Below are positions 9,139-17,726 of a DNA stretch of 64,000 nucleotides, piece after piece (within the stretch, counting starts at the first letter, position 1; every line of letters begins with the position of its first letter). The stretch comes from Halobacillus karajensis (GTDB lineage Bacteria; Bacillota; Bacilli; Bacillales; Halobacillaceae), in the NCBI RefSeq assembly GCF_900108515.1, contig NZ_FNWW01000001.1, positions 186,001 to 250,000 of the forward strand, in the 5' to 3' direction. Under the pieces are notes generated by a model, which was not told the DNA's origin, did not search any database, and was given only the letters and a program-made list of their open reading frames with translations. Position numbers and translations under genes: made by a program.

Positions 9139-10269
9139 ATGATTATCGGAATTCCAAAAGAAATAAAAAACAATGAAAACCGCGTAGCGATCACGCCTTC
9201 TGGTGTTGTCAATCTCATCAAAGCTGGTCATACTATCCGCATCGAGACACAAGCAGGCTTGGGCAGTAATTTTACCGACGAAGAATATCTAGCGGCTGGT
9301 GCTGAAATTGTTGAAAACGCTTCCGAGGTCTGGTCAGATTCTGAAATGGTGATGAAAGTAAAAGAACCACTGCCATCAGAATACGGCTATTTCCGCAAAG
9401 GTCTCATTTTATTCACGTACCTGCACCTTGCTGCAGAACCTGAATTGACGAAAGCATTGGTAGAAAACGAAGTAACAGCGATTGCTTATGAAACGGTCAC
9501 CGTTGATCAAAAACTCCCTCTTCTCACTCCAATGAGTGAGGTTGCCGGACGTATGGCCACACAAGTAGGAGCGCAGTACCTTGAGAAATCTTTCGGTGGA
9601 AAAGGCATTCTGCTCAGCGGTGTACCAGGCGTTTCCCGCGGTAAAGTCGTTATCATCGGCGGGGGAATCGTAGGAACAAACGCCGCTAAAATTGCAATCG
9701 GACTTGGTGCCCATGTAACAGTGTTGGACCTGAACCCGAACCGTCTTCGTGAACTGGATGATCAGTTTGGGTCTGATATTCAAACACTGATGTCCAACCC
9801 GTACAACATTGCAGAATCCGTGAAAGACGCTGACCTCGTTGTTGGTGCTGTCCTTATTCCTGGCGCGAAAGCACCCAAACTAGTGACGGAAGATATGGTT
9901 AAAGAAATGAAAGCAGGTTCTGTCATCGTAGACGTGGCTATTGACCAGGGTGGAAACTTCGAAACAGTTGATCACATTACCACTCACGACAATCCGATTT
10001 ATGAAAAACATGGAGTCTTACACTATGCTGTCGCTAACATTCCTGGGGCTGTTCCACGCACTTCAACGATCGCGCTTACAAACGTTACGATCCCTTATGC
10101 CGTGCAGATTGCCTCTAAAGGGGTAACAAAAGCAGTCGAAGAAAATAAAGCCATTGAAGAAGGAGTCAATACAGCGAATGGCCATCTGACATATGAAGCT
10201 GTTGCCCGTGACCTTGGTTATGATTATAAACCCGTCCATGAAGCGCTCCAATCTTTGGCCCACGCATAA
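9139..10269 (+). CDS. ald: Alanine dehydrogenase
   Basis: 376 aa, the family length. It catalyses NAD-dependent reversible deamination of L-alanine to pyruvate and ammonium. Visible signatures are the N-terminal [20 protein letters not shown], the substrate-site region [22 protein letters not shown], and the Rossmann motif [21 protein letters not shown] at about residues 170-190. The ATG at 9139 is chosen because it gives the family N-terminus and follows AAGGTGG; upstream in-frame codons run through the adeR terminator. It is bracketed by terminators at 9016 and 10276, so it is probably a single-gene transcript activated by AdeR. Confidence 0.97.
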   Translation: MIIGIPKEIKNNENRVAITPSGVVNLIKAGHTIRIETQAGLGSNFTDEEYLAAGAEIVENASEVWSDSEMVMKVKEPLPSEYGYFRKGLILFTYLHLAAEPELTKALVENEVTAIAYETVTVDQKLPLLTPMSEVAGRMATQVGAQYLEKSFGGKGILLSGVPGVSRGKVVIIGGGIVGTNAAKIAIGLGAHVTVLDLNPNRLRELDDQFGSDIQTLMSNPYNIAESVKDADLVVGAVLIPGAKAPKLVTEDMVKEMKAGSVIVDVAIDQGGNFETVDHITTHDNPIYEKHGVLHYAVANIPGAVPRTSTIALTNVTIPYAVQIASKGVTKAVEENKAIEEGVNTANGHLTYEAVARDLGYDYKPVHEALQSLAHA

Positions 10270-10275
10270 TTTAGC

Positions 10276-10308
10276 AGCTCCTCCACTATGTTGGAGGGGC
10301 TTTTTTTC
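10276..10308 (+). terminator. Terminator of ald
   Basis: AGCTCCTCCA pairs with TGGAGGGGCT (one G-T pair) around CTATGT, followed by seven T residues. It separates ald from alr by 20 bases, so some read-through into alr is likely. Confidence 0.9.
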
Positions 10309-10329
10309 TAGAAAGGAGAGAGTACTACC

Positions 10330-11448
10330 ATGCCCCATTACCGTCCAACATGGACTGAAATTTCAAGAAGCGCCCTCGCTCATAATGTAAGGACATTCAA
10401 AAAATACATAGACGAAGATTGTCAGCTGATGGCTGTCGTTAAAGCCGATGCTTACGGACACGGTCTTATTGATTCTGCTCAAACGATGCTTGAAGCAGGA
10501 GCCGACCGTTTGGGTGTCGCTATTGTAGAAGAAGCCATTCAACTAAGACAGGCCGGTTTTGATGTCCCGATCCTTATCTTTGGTTTCACACCGAAGGATG
10601 CGGTTCAGGAAGCGGCTGCTTACGATCTTACGTTAACCGTGTTTACAGAGGACGTTTTAACGGAAGTTGTGCAAGTAGCAGAGAGAATGGAAAAACAGGT
10701 GAATATTCATATCAAGGTAGATAGTGGGATGCATCGCATCGGTCTTAAACAGACGGAAGCGCTTCACTCTCTTCTGGAAAAGAACACTTCTTCGTATGTT
10801 TATGTCGAAGGTATTTTCACCCATTTTTCGGACGCAGATAATGAAGACATAGCGTATACGAATCAACAGTTTAGCCACTTTTTACATGTAGTTGAAGAGG
10901 TGGAGAAATCTTATGGCCCTATTCCTGTGAAACACTGCTGTAATAGTGCCGCCACCATCGCTTTTCCCCACATGCATATGGATATGGTGAGAGTCGGAGT
11001 AAGCTTATACGGGCTCTATCCAGGAGAGCATATGAAGGAAATGATACAACTGCAGCAAGTGATGAGTTTGAAAACAATGCCGGTTATGATTAAGGACGTT
11101 TTACCGGGTGAGCCGATCAGTTATGGAAGATCTTATGCCCCTGCTACTCCATCCATCATTGCAACCGTTCCCATCGGTTATGGCGATGGTCTTCCCCGCG
11201 CCCTGTCTAATAAGGGAGCTGTGATTATAAATGAAAAGCGTGCGCCTATCGTCGGAAGGGTTTGTATGGATCAGACAATGATCGATATTACATCTATCGA
11301 AGAAGTCGATGAAAGAACCGCCTTCACTTTCTTCGGAGATCCACACAAGGGACACATCTCCCTCCAGGAAGTAGCCGATCAACTCGACACCATCCACTAC
11401 GAAATCACATGCCAAATCGGAAAGCGCATCCCCAGATACTACATCTAA
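10330..11448 (+). CDS. alr: Alanine racemase
   Basis: 372 aa PLP-dependent fold-type III enzyme interconverting L- and D-alanine. The PLP lysine is K38 in AVVKADAYGHG. Other signatures are VDSGMHRIGL, NSAAT, the second-domain motifs SYGRSY and IGYGDG, and GRVCMDQ. AAAGGAG precedes the ATG. Its position straight after ald suggests a catabolic role, converting D-alanine for Ald, or supply of D-alanine for the wall. Whether the genome has another alr cannot be seen here. Confidence 0.97.
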   Translation: MPHYRPTWTEISRSALAHNVRTFKKYIDEDCQLMAVVKADAYGHGLIDSAQTMLEAGADRLGVAIVEEAIQLRQAGFDVPILIFGFTPKDAVQEAAAYDLTLTVFTEDVLTEVVQVAERMEKQVNIHIKVDSGMHRIGLKQTEALHSLLEKNTSSYVYVEGIFTHFSDADNEDIAYTNQQFSHFLHVVEEVEKSYGPIPVKHCCNSAATIAFPHMHMDMVRVGVSLYGLYPGEHMKEMIQLQQVMSLKTMPVMIKDVLPGEPISYGRSYAPATPSIIATVPIGYGDGLPRALSNKGAVIINEKRAPIVGRVCMDQTMIDITSIEEVDERTAFTFFGDPHKGHISLQEVADQLDTIHYEITCQIGKRIPRYYI

Positions 11449-11462
11449 GCTGCACAGTTACT

Positions 11463-11580
11463 ATGGAAAATAATGCAACACCTGGTCACCCAGTATTTTA
11501 CAAGGGTGACCTTTTGTTTAGATTCAGGTTCTTCGGTGCTGTCAAAATCTGGTGTACCAGGTCATCCAAATTATTCCATA
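11463..11580. repeat. Possible miniature element with imperfect inverted ends (repeat copies 2a and 2b)
   Basis: The left end (11463-11491, TATGGAAAATAATG then CACCTGGTCAC) and the right end read on the minus strand (11580-11538, TATGGAATAATTTGG then ATGACCTGGTACACC) are imperfect inverted copies. The right end carries the dispersed core ACCAGGTCAT at 11556-11565. The interior holds the alr terminator. I see no coding capacity and no clear target-site duplication. Confidence 0.45.
11484..11520 (+). terminator. Terminator of alr
   Basis: GGTCACCC (11484-11491) pairs with GGGTGACC (11504-11511), followed by TTTTGTTT. The 5' arm is part of the repeat end at 11463-11491, so the repeat may have supplied the terminator. 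Confidence 0.8.
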
Positions 11581-11833
11581 AAGACACCCAAAATACTCAC
11601 ACCACTACACTCCGTCACTTCTTGTCCCTCTCACACCTAGTACTAAAGACTTAATTTATTTCGTTTATCGAAATGTTAGCGGAGCGGAATTTATCGGACT
11701 AAACTGTGATTATAGTCATGGTTCTATATACTTCCCGGATCCATTTTCAGAATATACAAACAGTTCGATATACTCTGTATAATTCATCCTTTCTTCCCTA
11801 TAATTGGATACATTCTTACAAGGAGGTTGTTTA
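11581..11833. other. Untranslated region before the M4 protease gene
   Basis: AT-rich, no gene seen. It holds the AAGGAGGTTG ribosome site of the protease gene (from 11820) and a TATAATT-like stretch near 11777-11803 that may be part of the promoter. I could not fix a convincing -35/-10 pair. Confidence 0.4.
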
Positions 11834-13537
11834 ATGAAAAAGAACCATGTCATTCCTATGGCCGTATTGTCGTCCGCATTATTTATAGGTACTGTAGCTC
11901 CCACACCATCCTATGCTATCAGCCAAGAGGCTAGCCCCAAGGCCCATGAGCAAATTCAGCAAAATGTACATAAAGACAAGGATCCCCGTCCGTTTTTTGT
12001 ACAGGAAAAGCAGAAAGTCAAATACACGAAAGCAAATGAGAACTCTGCTAAGGCACACCTCAAAAAGAATAAAGCTAAATTCAAAGTACATGCACCTGAC
12101 CAAAGTTTAGGAAACGCAGAGGTCACAAAAGATGACCTTGGTATGACTCACGTCAAACTTCAACAAGAAAAGAATGGCGTTCCTGTCGAAGGCCATCAAG
12201 TAATCGTACACTATGATAAGGAAAACCAAGTCCAAAGCGTAAACGGACATTTTAATGAGGCGGTTGAAAAAGAGAACTTCTCCACCAAAGCTTCTGTAAG
12301 CAAGACAGAAAGCCTGGCGGTCGCTAAACAATCGGTCGAGGCTCCAGACGATCTTGTAGAACCACCTTCATCCAATCTAGTCATCTATCCTTTTAATGAT
12401 AAAAATCATCTGGCTTATAAAGTAAATGTGAACTTCCTTGGTGAGAATCCAGGAAACTGGTTCGTATATGTAGACGCCCATACGGGTGAAGTGATTGATC
12501 AATACAATGCCCTCATGCATGCTGATGGTGATGGATACAAGGCGTCTAAAGGAGCAGGTACCGGTGTCCTCGGAGAAAACCGCAACCTTCACATTTCCCA
12601 CAAGAACGAGAAAGGTTCGGGTTCAAAGGGGACAAACTTCTTTTTATATGATAAGTCTCATGAGAATATAGATGGGATTTACACCTATGATGCAAAAAAC
12701 AGCTGGGACTATGCTGATTTACAAAACCATCTTTTCTCATCACGTGATGCTTCATTCAAAGATGAGTATGAAAGACCTGCGGTAGATGCCCACTATAATT
12801 CTGAAAAAGTGTATGAGTATTACCTAGAAGAGCATGACAGAAATTCGATTGATGGAGAAGGAATGGCCATTAAGTCAACCGTCCACTTCGGTGAAGACTA
12901 CGCAAACGCGTTTTGGAACGGGGAGCAAATGACCTATGGAGACGGCGACGGAGAATTCTTCATCCCGCTTTCTGCCGGTCTTGATGTAGCGGCACACGAA
13001 ATGGCCCACGGGGTAACCACCCATTCTGCCGGTCTTAAATACCGCTTCCAATCCGGTGCCTTGAACGAAGCCTTTTCAGATATCTTTGGGGCTCTTGTCG
13101 ATGAAGAAGACTGGGAAATCGGGGAAGATATCATGGCGGAAGATGCGATTACATCAGGCAGAACTTCACTTAGAAGCTTAAGCAACCCTAGTAAATATCC
13201 AGTTGGGGAAGACTATGTCCCATACGGTGATGGAAGCGGCATGTACCCTTCCCATATGGATGAATATTATGACCTTCCTCTTCAATTGGATAATGGCGGT
13301 GTCCATATTAACTCTTCCATCATCAACCACGCCGCCTACATCACAGGTGAGCAGATTGGTAAAGAAAAACTTGGCCAAATCTATTACCGTGCCTTGACCG
13401 TTTATTTGCATCCAGAATCTGATTTTAGTCATGCCAGAGAGTCATTAATTCAATCAGCCATCGATCTTTACGGGGAAGGCAGTGAAGAAGTTTTGGCCAC
13501 AGAAGATGGTTTCAACCAAGTCGGAATAACAGAATAA
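11834..13537 (+). CDS. Secreted thermolysin-type neutral metalloprotease (bacillolysin, M4)
   Basis: 567 aa extracellular prepropeptidase. A signal peptide covers about residues 1-28 (ending PTPSYA), followed by the FTP and PepSY propeptide (about 60-230) and the M4 catalytic domain. The zinc site is H388-E389-M-A-H392 with E412 in NEAFSDIFG, and the catalytic histidine is H491 in DNGGVHINSSI. AAGGAGG directly upstream fixes the ATG at 11834. The mature chain is rich in Asp and Glu, as expected in a salt-adapted enzyme. The next gene, 13 bases on, is a secreted carboxypeptidase, so the two probably digest external protein together. Confidence 0.96.
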   Translation: MKKNHVIPMAVLSSALFIGTVAPTPSYAISQEASPKAHEQIQQNVHKDKDPRPFFVQEKQKVKYTKANENSAKAHLKKNKAKFKVHAPDQSLGNAEVTKDDLGMTHVKLQQEKNGVPVEGHQVIVHYDKENQVQSVNGHFNEAVEKENFSTKASVSKTESLAVAKQSVEAPDDLVEPPSSNLVIYPFNDKNHLAYKVNVNFLGENPGNWFVYVDAHTGEVIDQYNALMHADGDGYKASKGAGTGVLGENRNLHISHKNEKGSGSKGTNFFLYDKSHENIDGIYTYDAKNSWDYADLQNHLFSSRDASFKDEYERPAVDAHYNSEKVYEYYLEEHDRNSIDGEGMAIKSTVHFGEDYANAFWNGEQMTYGDGDGEFFIPLSAGLDVAAHEMAHGVTTHSAGLKYRFQSGALNEAFSDIFGALVDEEDWEIGEDIMAEDAITSGRTSLRSLSNPSKYPVGEDYVPYGDGSGMYPSHMDEYYDLPLQLDNGGVHINSSIINHAAYITGEQIGKEKLGQIYYRALTVYLHPESDFSHARESLIQSAIDLYGEGSEEVLATEDGFNQVGITE

Positions 13538-13550
13538 GGAGGAGAACATA

Positions 13551-14750
13551 TTGAAAAAACAAGCATTAGCTGTTGCCAGTTCACTCGTACTTGCCACAAG
13601 TATCGCAGTTCCTACGTATGCGGCAGGTAACCATCCAGGGACACCGGAACAACAAACATACAACAGCTCAGGGTGGACAGATCACACCCAGCTGACAAAG
13701 AAATTAAAACAGCTTGAAGAATCCAGCCAGGGAGTTATTGAAGTTGACGTTGTCGGCCAATCGAATAATGACCTTGATATCTATCAGGCGCGGGTAGGAA
13801 ATGGCGACAAAGTTATTCTCATAGAAAGTGAGATCCATGGAAATGAAAAAACAGGAACAGAGGCAATTCTGAATCTGTTAAACTATCTCGGTTCAAGCAA
13901 TTCTCCTCACGCCAAAAAACTCAGGGAGGAAATCACGCTGGTGGCCTTGCCGAAAATAAACCCGGATGCTTCGGAATTGGACCGTCGTGGTAATGATATG
14001 TCATGGGAGGAAGTCGTTGAGAACTTCCCGCAACTGGCTTCGGCAGAAGGGCCGACTTGGAACCATTACTTCAACCGCACACTCCAGGGTGACGATTATA
14101 CATCTAAACCAGGATTTGATGTGAACCGCGACTTCAACCCGGATTTGAATTATGTTCCACAAGCAGAGGATGTACCAGGGTCTTCTTCTGAGCCTGGATG
14201 GTACGTTACTCCAGAAGCTCAAACTGTTCGTGATGTATATAAAAACCTTCAGGATGAATTTGGCACCGTGGATGTTTTTGTAGACTTACACCACCAGGGA
14301 CTTTATTATGTAGATGGAACAAGTGAACCTGTGACACTATCCTTATCCGGCCAGTTTGTACCACACCCGGAAACAGAGGAAGGTTCCAAATATTCCCAAT
14401 ACGCGGACAACTACGACTATGATTTCTCAAGACAGTTGAATCTCGCTGCCTACGATGCACTGCAGGAAATGGGCAACTCTCCATTTGATAATATTACGCT
14501 ATACAGCCAGGGGCTAGATCTCCCGGGTACAGCTTTAGGCTCCTTTGCACTCAATGGCAGCGGCACAGTCCTCTTTGAAGTCACAGGCCAAACACAAAGT
14601 ATGGGCCAAAAGAAAAAAGGGATGCTCGTCAAAGCTGTAGAAACTGGGTTGAGAGGTATTATTGATGGAGTCGCCGAAGATACAATTGAAGAATTAAATC
14701 CGGAAGATTATGAAGACATTCCTGAAACGTCGTATCGGCCAAGTTTATAA
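13551..14750 (+). CDS. Secreted zinc carboxypeptidase (M14)
   Basis: 399 aa. A signal peptide (residues about 1-25, ending PTYAAG) precedes an M14 domain. Zinc ligands are H96 and E99 in IHGNEKTG and a histidine of DLHHQG (residues 247-248); E343 in VLFEVTGQ is the expected general base. Translation starts at TTG 13551, preceded by AAGGAGGAG. The gene follows the M4 protease by 13 bases and ends at a strong terminator, so they form a two-gene secreted-protease operon. It should trim C-terminal residues from peptides made by the endoprotease; side-chain specificity is not evident. Confidence 0.9.
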   Translation: MKKQALAVASSLVLATSIAVPTYAAGNHPGTPEQQTYNSSGWTDHTQLTKKLKQLEESSQGVIEVDVVGQSNNDLDIYQARVGNGDKVILIESEIHGNEKTGTEAILNLLNYLGSSNSPHAKKLREEITLVALPKINPDASELDRRGNDMSWEEVVENFPQLASAEGPTWNHYFNRTLQGDDYTSKPGFDVNRDFNPDLNYVPQAEDVPGSSSEPGWYVTPEAQTVRDVYKNLQDEFGTVDVFVDLHHQGLYYVDGTSEPVTLSLSGQFVPHPETEEGSKYSQYADNYDYDFSRQLNLAAYDALQEMGNSPFDNITLYSQGLDLPGTALGSFALNGSGTVLFEVTGQTQSMGQKKKGMLVKAVETGLRGIIDGVAEDTIEELNPEDYEDIPETSYRPSL

Positions 14751-14752
14751 AA

Positions 14753-14793
14753 AAAGAGCGAGGGACTGAAAATGGTCTCTCGCTCTTTTTTTT
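14753..14793 (+). terminator. Terminator of the secreted protease operon
   Basis: AAGAGCGAGGGAC pairs with GTCTCTCGCTCTT (one G-T pair) around an eight-base loop, followed by a run of T residues. Confidence 0.92.
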
Positions 14794-14975
14794 CTTTTAA
14801 GATGTGAGGAATGAAAAAAACAACTTCAAATGAAGAGTGGGATTGAAAAAGGCTTTACTAAATCACTCGCCAGGATATAACGTAGCGAGTCCTATCCACT
14901 TTTTGTACCAAATAAGCACGGGAAAAGTGATTGTTAGCACCTCGAAAAGCGTCATTTCCAAACCGACATGATACA

Positions 14976-15779
14976 TTAAAAAATACCAAAGAAGTCATAC
15001 CTTAAACGAGTCATCCAATCACTCACCACTGTCACTAAGAAAATAGAATAGCACACAATCACTAATACTTGTAAAATCAACACTCCGTAATAAAGGTCAA
15101 GCCCCCCTCTTTCCTCACGCTCTTCATTAATCAAAAACAACAAAGCCATACTAGAAATCACCAACAAACATAAAGACAGAAAAGAGAAAAAGGTACTGAA
15201 GATGTTCATCGATAAAAGGATACAGAGATCAGCTAAAATCAAACCTGTTATTGGAAGGATATTCAACGCTCCAAATTTAGCCACAACGGACATATAACTG
15301 ATATTCACCCTCATAAGACGGGCGATGATGAAATTAAATGCTGCTGATACAGCGAGAAAAGTAAGCAAATAAATAAAAAGCTGAAACAACGGCGTTTCGA
15401 CTATTCCATAACTTATACTTTTGGAAGCGGAATAGAAATAGAATGATAAAAGAAAAGCAAGTAAGAGATGCGAAAAGATCCCATTCGTTTTCTGTTTCTC
15501 ATCTATATTTCGTGACACATGATAAGGGTTCTTGAGGATTTCAAAAGCGAAAGAATAAAACTGCTTTCCGGTATGAGCTACTTTAGCTGCATACTTCCTC
15601 GGTTGAATGGAAGGAGAAGCAGCCATTGGAGACCGTAGAGCTCTTTGCTGTTGTTGGGGCAATATATTCTCCTTATAAGCTATATCCTTGTTGTTCTGAT
15701 CATCCAGTTCAGCCCCGCACACTCCACAAAATAAGGCTTCTCCATGCATCTTTGATCCACATGCTGAGCAAACCAACAT
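14976..15779 (-). CDS. Zinc-ribbon multi-pass membrane protein
   Basis: 267 aa. The N-terminus has a four-cysteine zinc ribbon (CSACGSKMHGEALFCGVCGAE, residues 4-24), then a polar linker to about residue 85. The C-terminal part has about five to six membrane segments resembling YIP1-like membrane proteins. GGGGAGG supports the ATG. It lies 22 bases after the YvbJ/TcaA-like gene with the same kind of zinc ribbon, so both are likely one operon acting at the membrane, perhaps in envelope stress or drug response as for TcaA. Function is not known. Confidence 0.75.
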   Translation of the reverse strand: MLVCSACGSKMHGEALFCGVCGAELDDQNNKDIAYKENILPQQQQRALRSPMAASPSIQPRKYAAKVAHTGKQFYSFAFEILKNPYHVSRNIDEKQKTNGIFSHLLLAFLLSFYFYSASKSISYGIVETPLFQLFIYLLTFLAVSAAFNFIIARLMRVNISYMSVVAKFGALNILPITGLILADLCILLSMNIFSTFFSFLSLCLLVISSMALLFLINEEREERGGLDLYYGVLILQVLVIVCYSIFLVTVVSDWMTRLRYDFFGIF

Positions 15780-15801
15780 CCTTCATTCCTCCCCTACACG
15801 G

Positions 15802-17214
15802 TTATACTTTCTCCCTTTTGGTGTCATTGATTTTTATATCCACGATCTTAAATCCATGGGAACTAAAATAAACCGTATATACTTTATAGCGTTCATAATG
15901 GGTTTGAACACCATCAGCATCTGTAAAAGTAAACTTTTCTTTTGTCTGTACTTCAAAAAATTCCTGACTGATTTTTTCAGCACCCTCTACAAAGTTCTCA
16001 TGGAAATCAAAAATAAAACCATTCCCAGCCACATCTCCAATATATTTTTCCAGATCAATAGCTGCATCACTTCCCTGCTCTAAATAACGAGCAGCTATCG
16101 AAAAATCATCCTCATTTAAAGCTTGTTCATAGTCATCCCTGAATTTAAGCACAAACTCTTCGATCTGTGGAAGTAGTTCTTCCTTTGGAATTTCATAGAT
16201 ATTCATCATTTGTTCATCTATAGCGTCCTCTACAGGTGCCTCTTCTGCCAAAGAAGTCTCTAATTCAAACATGAAAGATAACGGCCCGGGAAGGGCGGGT
16301 TCCAGACTCACTTCTTCCGTCCTCAAGATCTTTCCGTTTTCATCCCTCCATTCCGCATCCAAGAAAGCATCCTCAGCCTCTGGAAAGGATCCTATCTTCT
16401 CAAAGTCACTCCACTTTTTATTTCTACTGTTTTCATTATAAAAAAGGGCTGTATCCATATTATTACTATTCAAATTATAAGTTTCCAGAGGAAAATTCAC
16501 ATATATTTTCCTGGAATGACCCATCATAGGAAAAACATTAACCTCTTCCTCATGCCGAATGTCTCCGAACTCATTCTCTTCTCCATACCCCTCAATCCTA
16601 TAAACGCCCGGGTAAGCTTGAGCGATTTCCATTTCCTTATCTGCTTCCTTCATTTCAATCAAAGGGTCGCCATTTATTGTTACTGTCATGGGGACACGTG
16701 TCGTCGAAGCGATAATTTCCTGAATGATGCCCTCGACCTTGTACGTTTTATATAAGCCGAACAGCCACGCTTTTTCCTCCACTTGGAATACTTTTCGATT
16801 GTCCCGTCCTTTGATAAGAATATCGTCGCCAGCTTTTTCTGAGGATGTAACTTCTTCTAATTGTGCTGAAATAAAATCCCAATCCCCTTCCTGAATAAAC
16901 TGGAAGTAGTCCTCTTCATTTATTAGAACACCATCCTCAAGATTCACGTGATCAAAGAAGGCATAAACATCTTCTTTATGGATCGCATCCGTCATCGCTT
17001 CGAATTTATCAGCCGGATCGATACTCTTTTGAATCGATATATGGGCCACGATCACAAGGAAAACGATCACCCCGATCCCCATCGCCTTTTTCTTTCTTGG
17101 TGGACGATTAAGTGGTTGGTTTTCTGCATAAGCCTTTCCACAATAAGTACAAAACTGCAGTTCATCATCTCGAGGCTTTCCGCAATGTGTACAAAACCTT
17201 TTCACCTTTTTCAC
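15802..17214 (-). CDS. Zinc-ribbon, single-pass YvbJ/TcaA-like protein
   Basis: 470 aa. An N-terminal zinc ribbon (FCTHCGKPRDDELQFCTYCG, residues 7-26) is followed by a basic stretch, one membrane helix (about 46-62, IGVIVFLVIVAHI) and a large extracytoplasmic part made of TcaA-like repeats and a C-terminal NTF2-like domain (from about 345). The architecture matches B. subtilis YvbJ and staphylococcal TcaA, linked to glycopeptide response and wall integrity. Translation starts at GTG 17214 with GGAGGT 7 bases upstream. It is the first gene of a probable two-gene operon. Confidence 0.8.
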   Translation of the reverse strand: MKKVKRFCTHCGKPRDDELQFCTYCGKAYAENQPLNRPPRKKKAMGIGVIVFLVIVAHISIQKSIDPADKFEAMTDAIHKEDVYAFFDHVNLEDGVLINEEDYFQFIQEGDWDFISAQLEEVTSSEKAGDDILIKGRDNRKVFQVEEKAWLFGLYKTYKVEGIIQEIIASTTRVPMTVTINGDPLIEMKEADKEMEIAQAYPGVYRIEGYGEENEFGDIRHEEEVNVFPMMGHSRKIYVNFPLETYNLNSNNMDTALFYNENSRNKKWSDFEKIGSFPEAEDAFLDAEWRDENGKILRTEEVSLEPALPGPLSFMFELETSLAEEAPVEDAIDEQMMNIYEIPKEELLPQIEEFVLKFRDDYEQALNEDDFSIAARYLEQGSDAAIDLEKYIGDVAGNGFIFDFHENFVEGAEKISQEFFEVQTKEKFTFTDADGVQTHYERYKVYTVYFSSHGFKIVDIKINDTKREKV

Positions 17215-17334
17215 ACTTCACACCTCCACGCAAATAAAAGCAATACCCTATGTATATGACCAAGCATCCCCGGTAAAGAACCACCTACCATTCCCAATTT
17301 ATTAACGATCAGTTAAGTTTATTTACAATTACTT

Positions 17335-17366
17335 ACGTACCAGGTCATACAGAAATTGGTAATGAT
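17335..17366 (+). repeat. Dispersed intergenic repeat, copy 3
   Basis: Holds the same core ACCAGGTCAT (17339-17348) followed by ACAGAAATTGG, as at 6402 and 11538. It lies between the zinc-ribbon operon and the gene relics at 17412-17684. Confidence 0.55.
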
Positions 17367-17411
17367 GCTTAAAAAGGAAGCGTTAGACTTTTAACACTTC
17401 TAAAAGATTGA

Positions 17412-17528
17412 TCATAGGAAGATTGCTCCACGTACTAATGCGGCTAATATAACAAAGGCAGGATGAAGTTTCACTTTCTCCAAAAATATAAAACTTCCAA
17501 TGATTAGAAAAATCGTTTGCCACAAAAT
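17412..17528 (-). pseudogene. Relic of the C-terminus of a chromate transporter (chrA)
   Basis: The minus strand reads AILWQTIFLIIGSFIFLEKV, then KLHPAFVILAALVRGAIFL and a stop. This looks like the last transmembrane part of a CHR-family transporter, where a HPxxVI-AA pattern near the C-terminus is usual. Only about 39 codons remain and the sequence then changes abruptly into the ggt relic. The assignment is from memory of the family pattern. Confidence 0.5.
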
Positions 17529-17529
17529 A

Positions 17530-17684
17530 GCGCTAAATTGGCTGCGGCTTCCCAGCTTATGGTTCCGCAAGCGGGATTAACGATTATGCAACAAGGAGGA
17601 AACGCTGTCGATGCAGCTATTTACACGGCTTCCACGCTCCCTGTTCTCGAGACGACATCAAATGGCATCAATTGTAATTCCTAG
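17530..17684 (+). pseudogene. Relic of the N-terminal part of gamma-glutamyltransferase (ggt)
   Basis: The plus strand reads AKLAAASQLMVPQAGLTIMQ, then QGGNAVDAAIYTASTLPVLE and a stop soon after. The pattern AGL-I-QGGNAVDAA is the conserved N-terminal motif of gamma-glutamyltranspeptidases. About 50 codons survive of a gene usually over 500 codons long, with neither the catalytic threonine region nor a plausible start. It abuts the chrA relic, so the stretch is a scar of deletions. Confidence 0.7.
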
Positions 17685-17726
17685 GGGAAGGGGATGTTAG
17701 AATAATAGAAAAAAGGAGGGTCTTAT

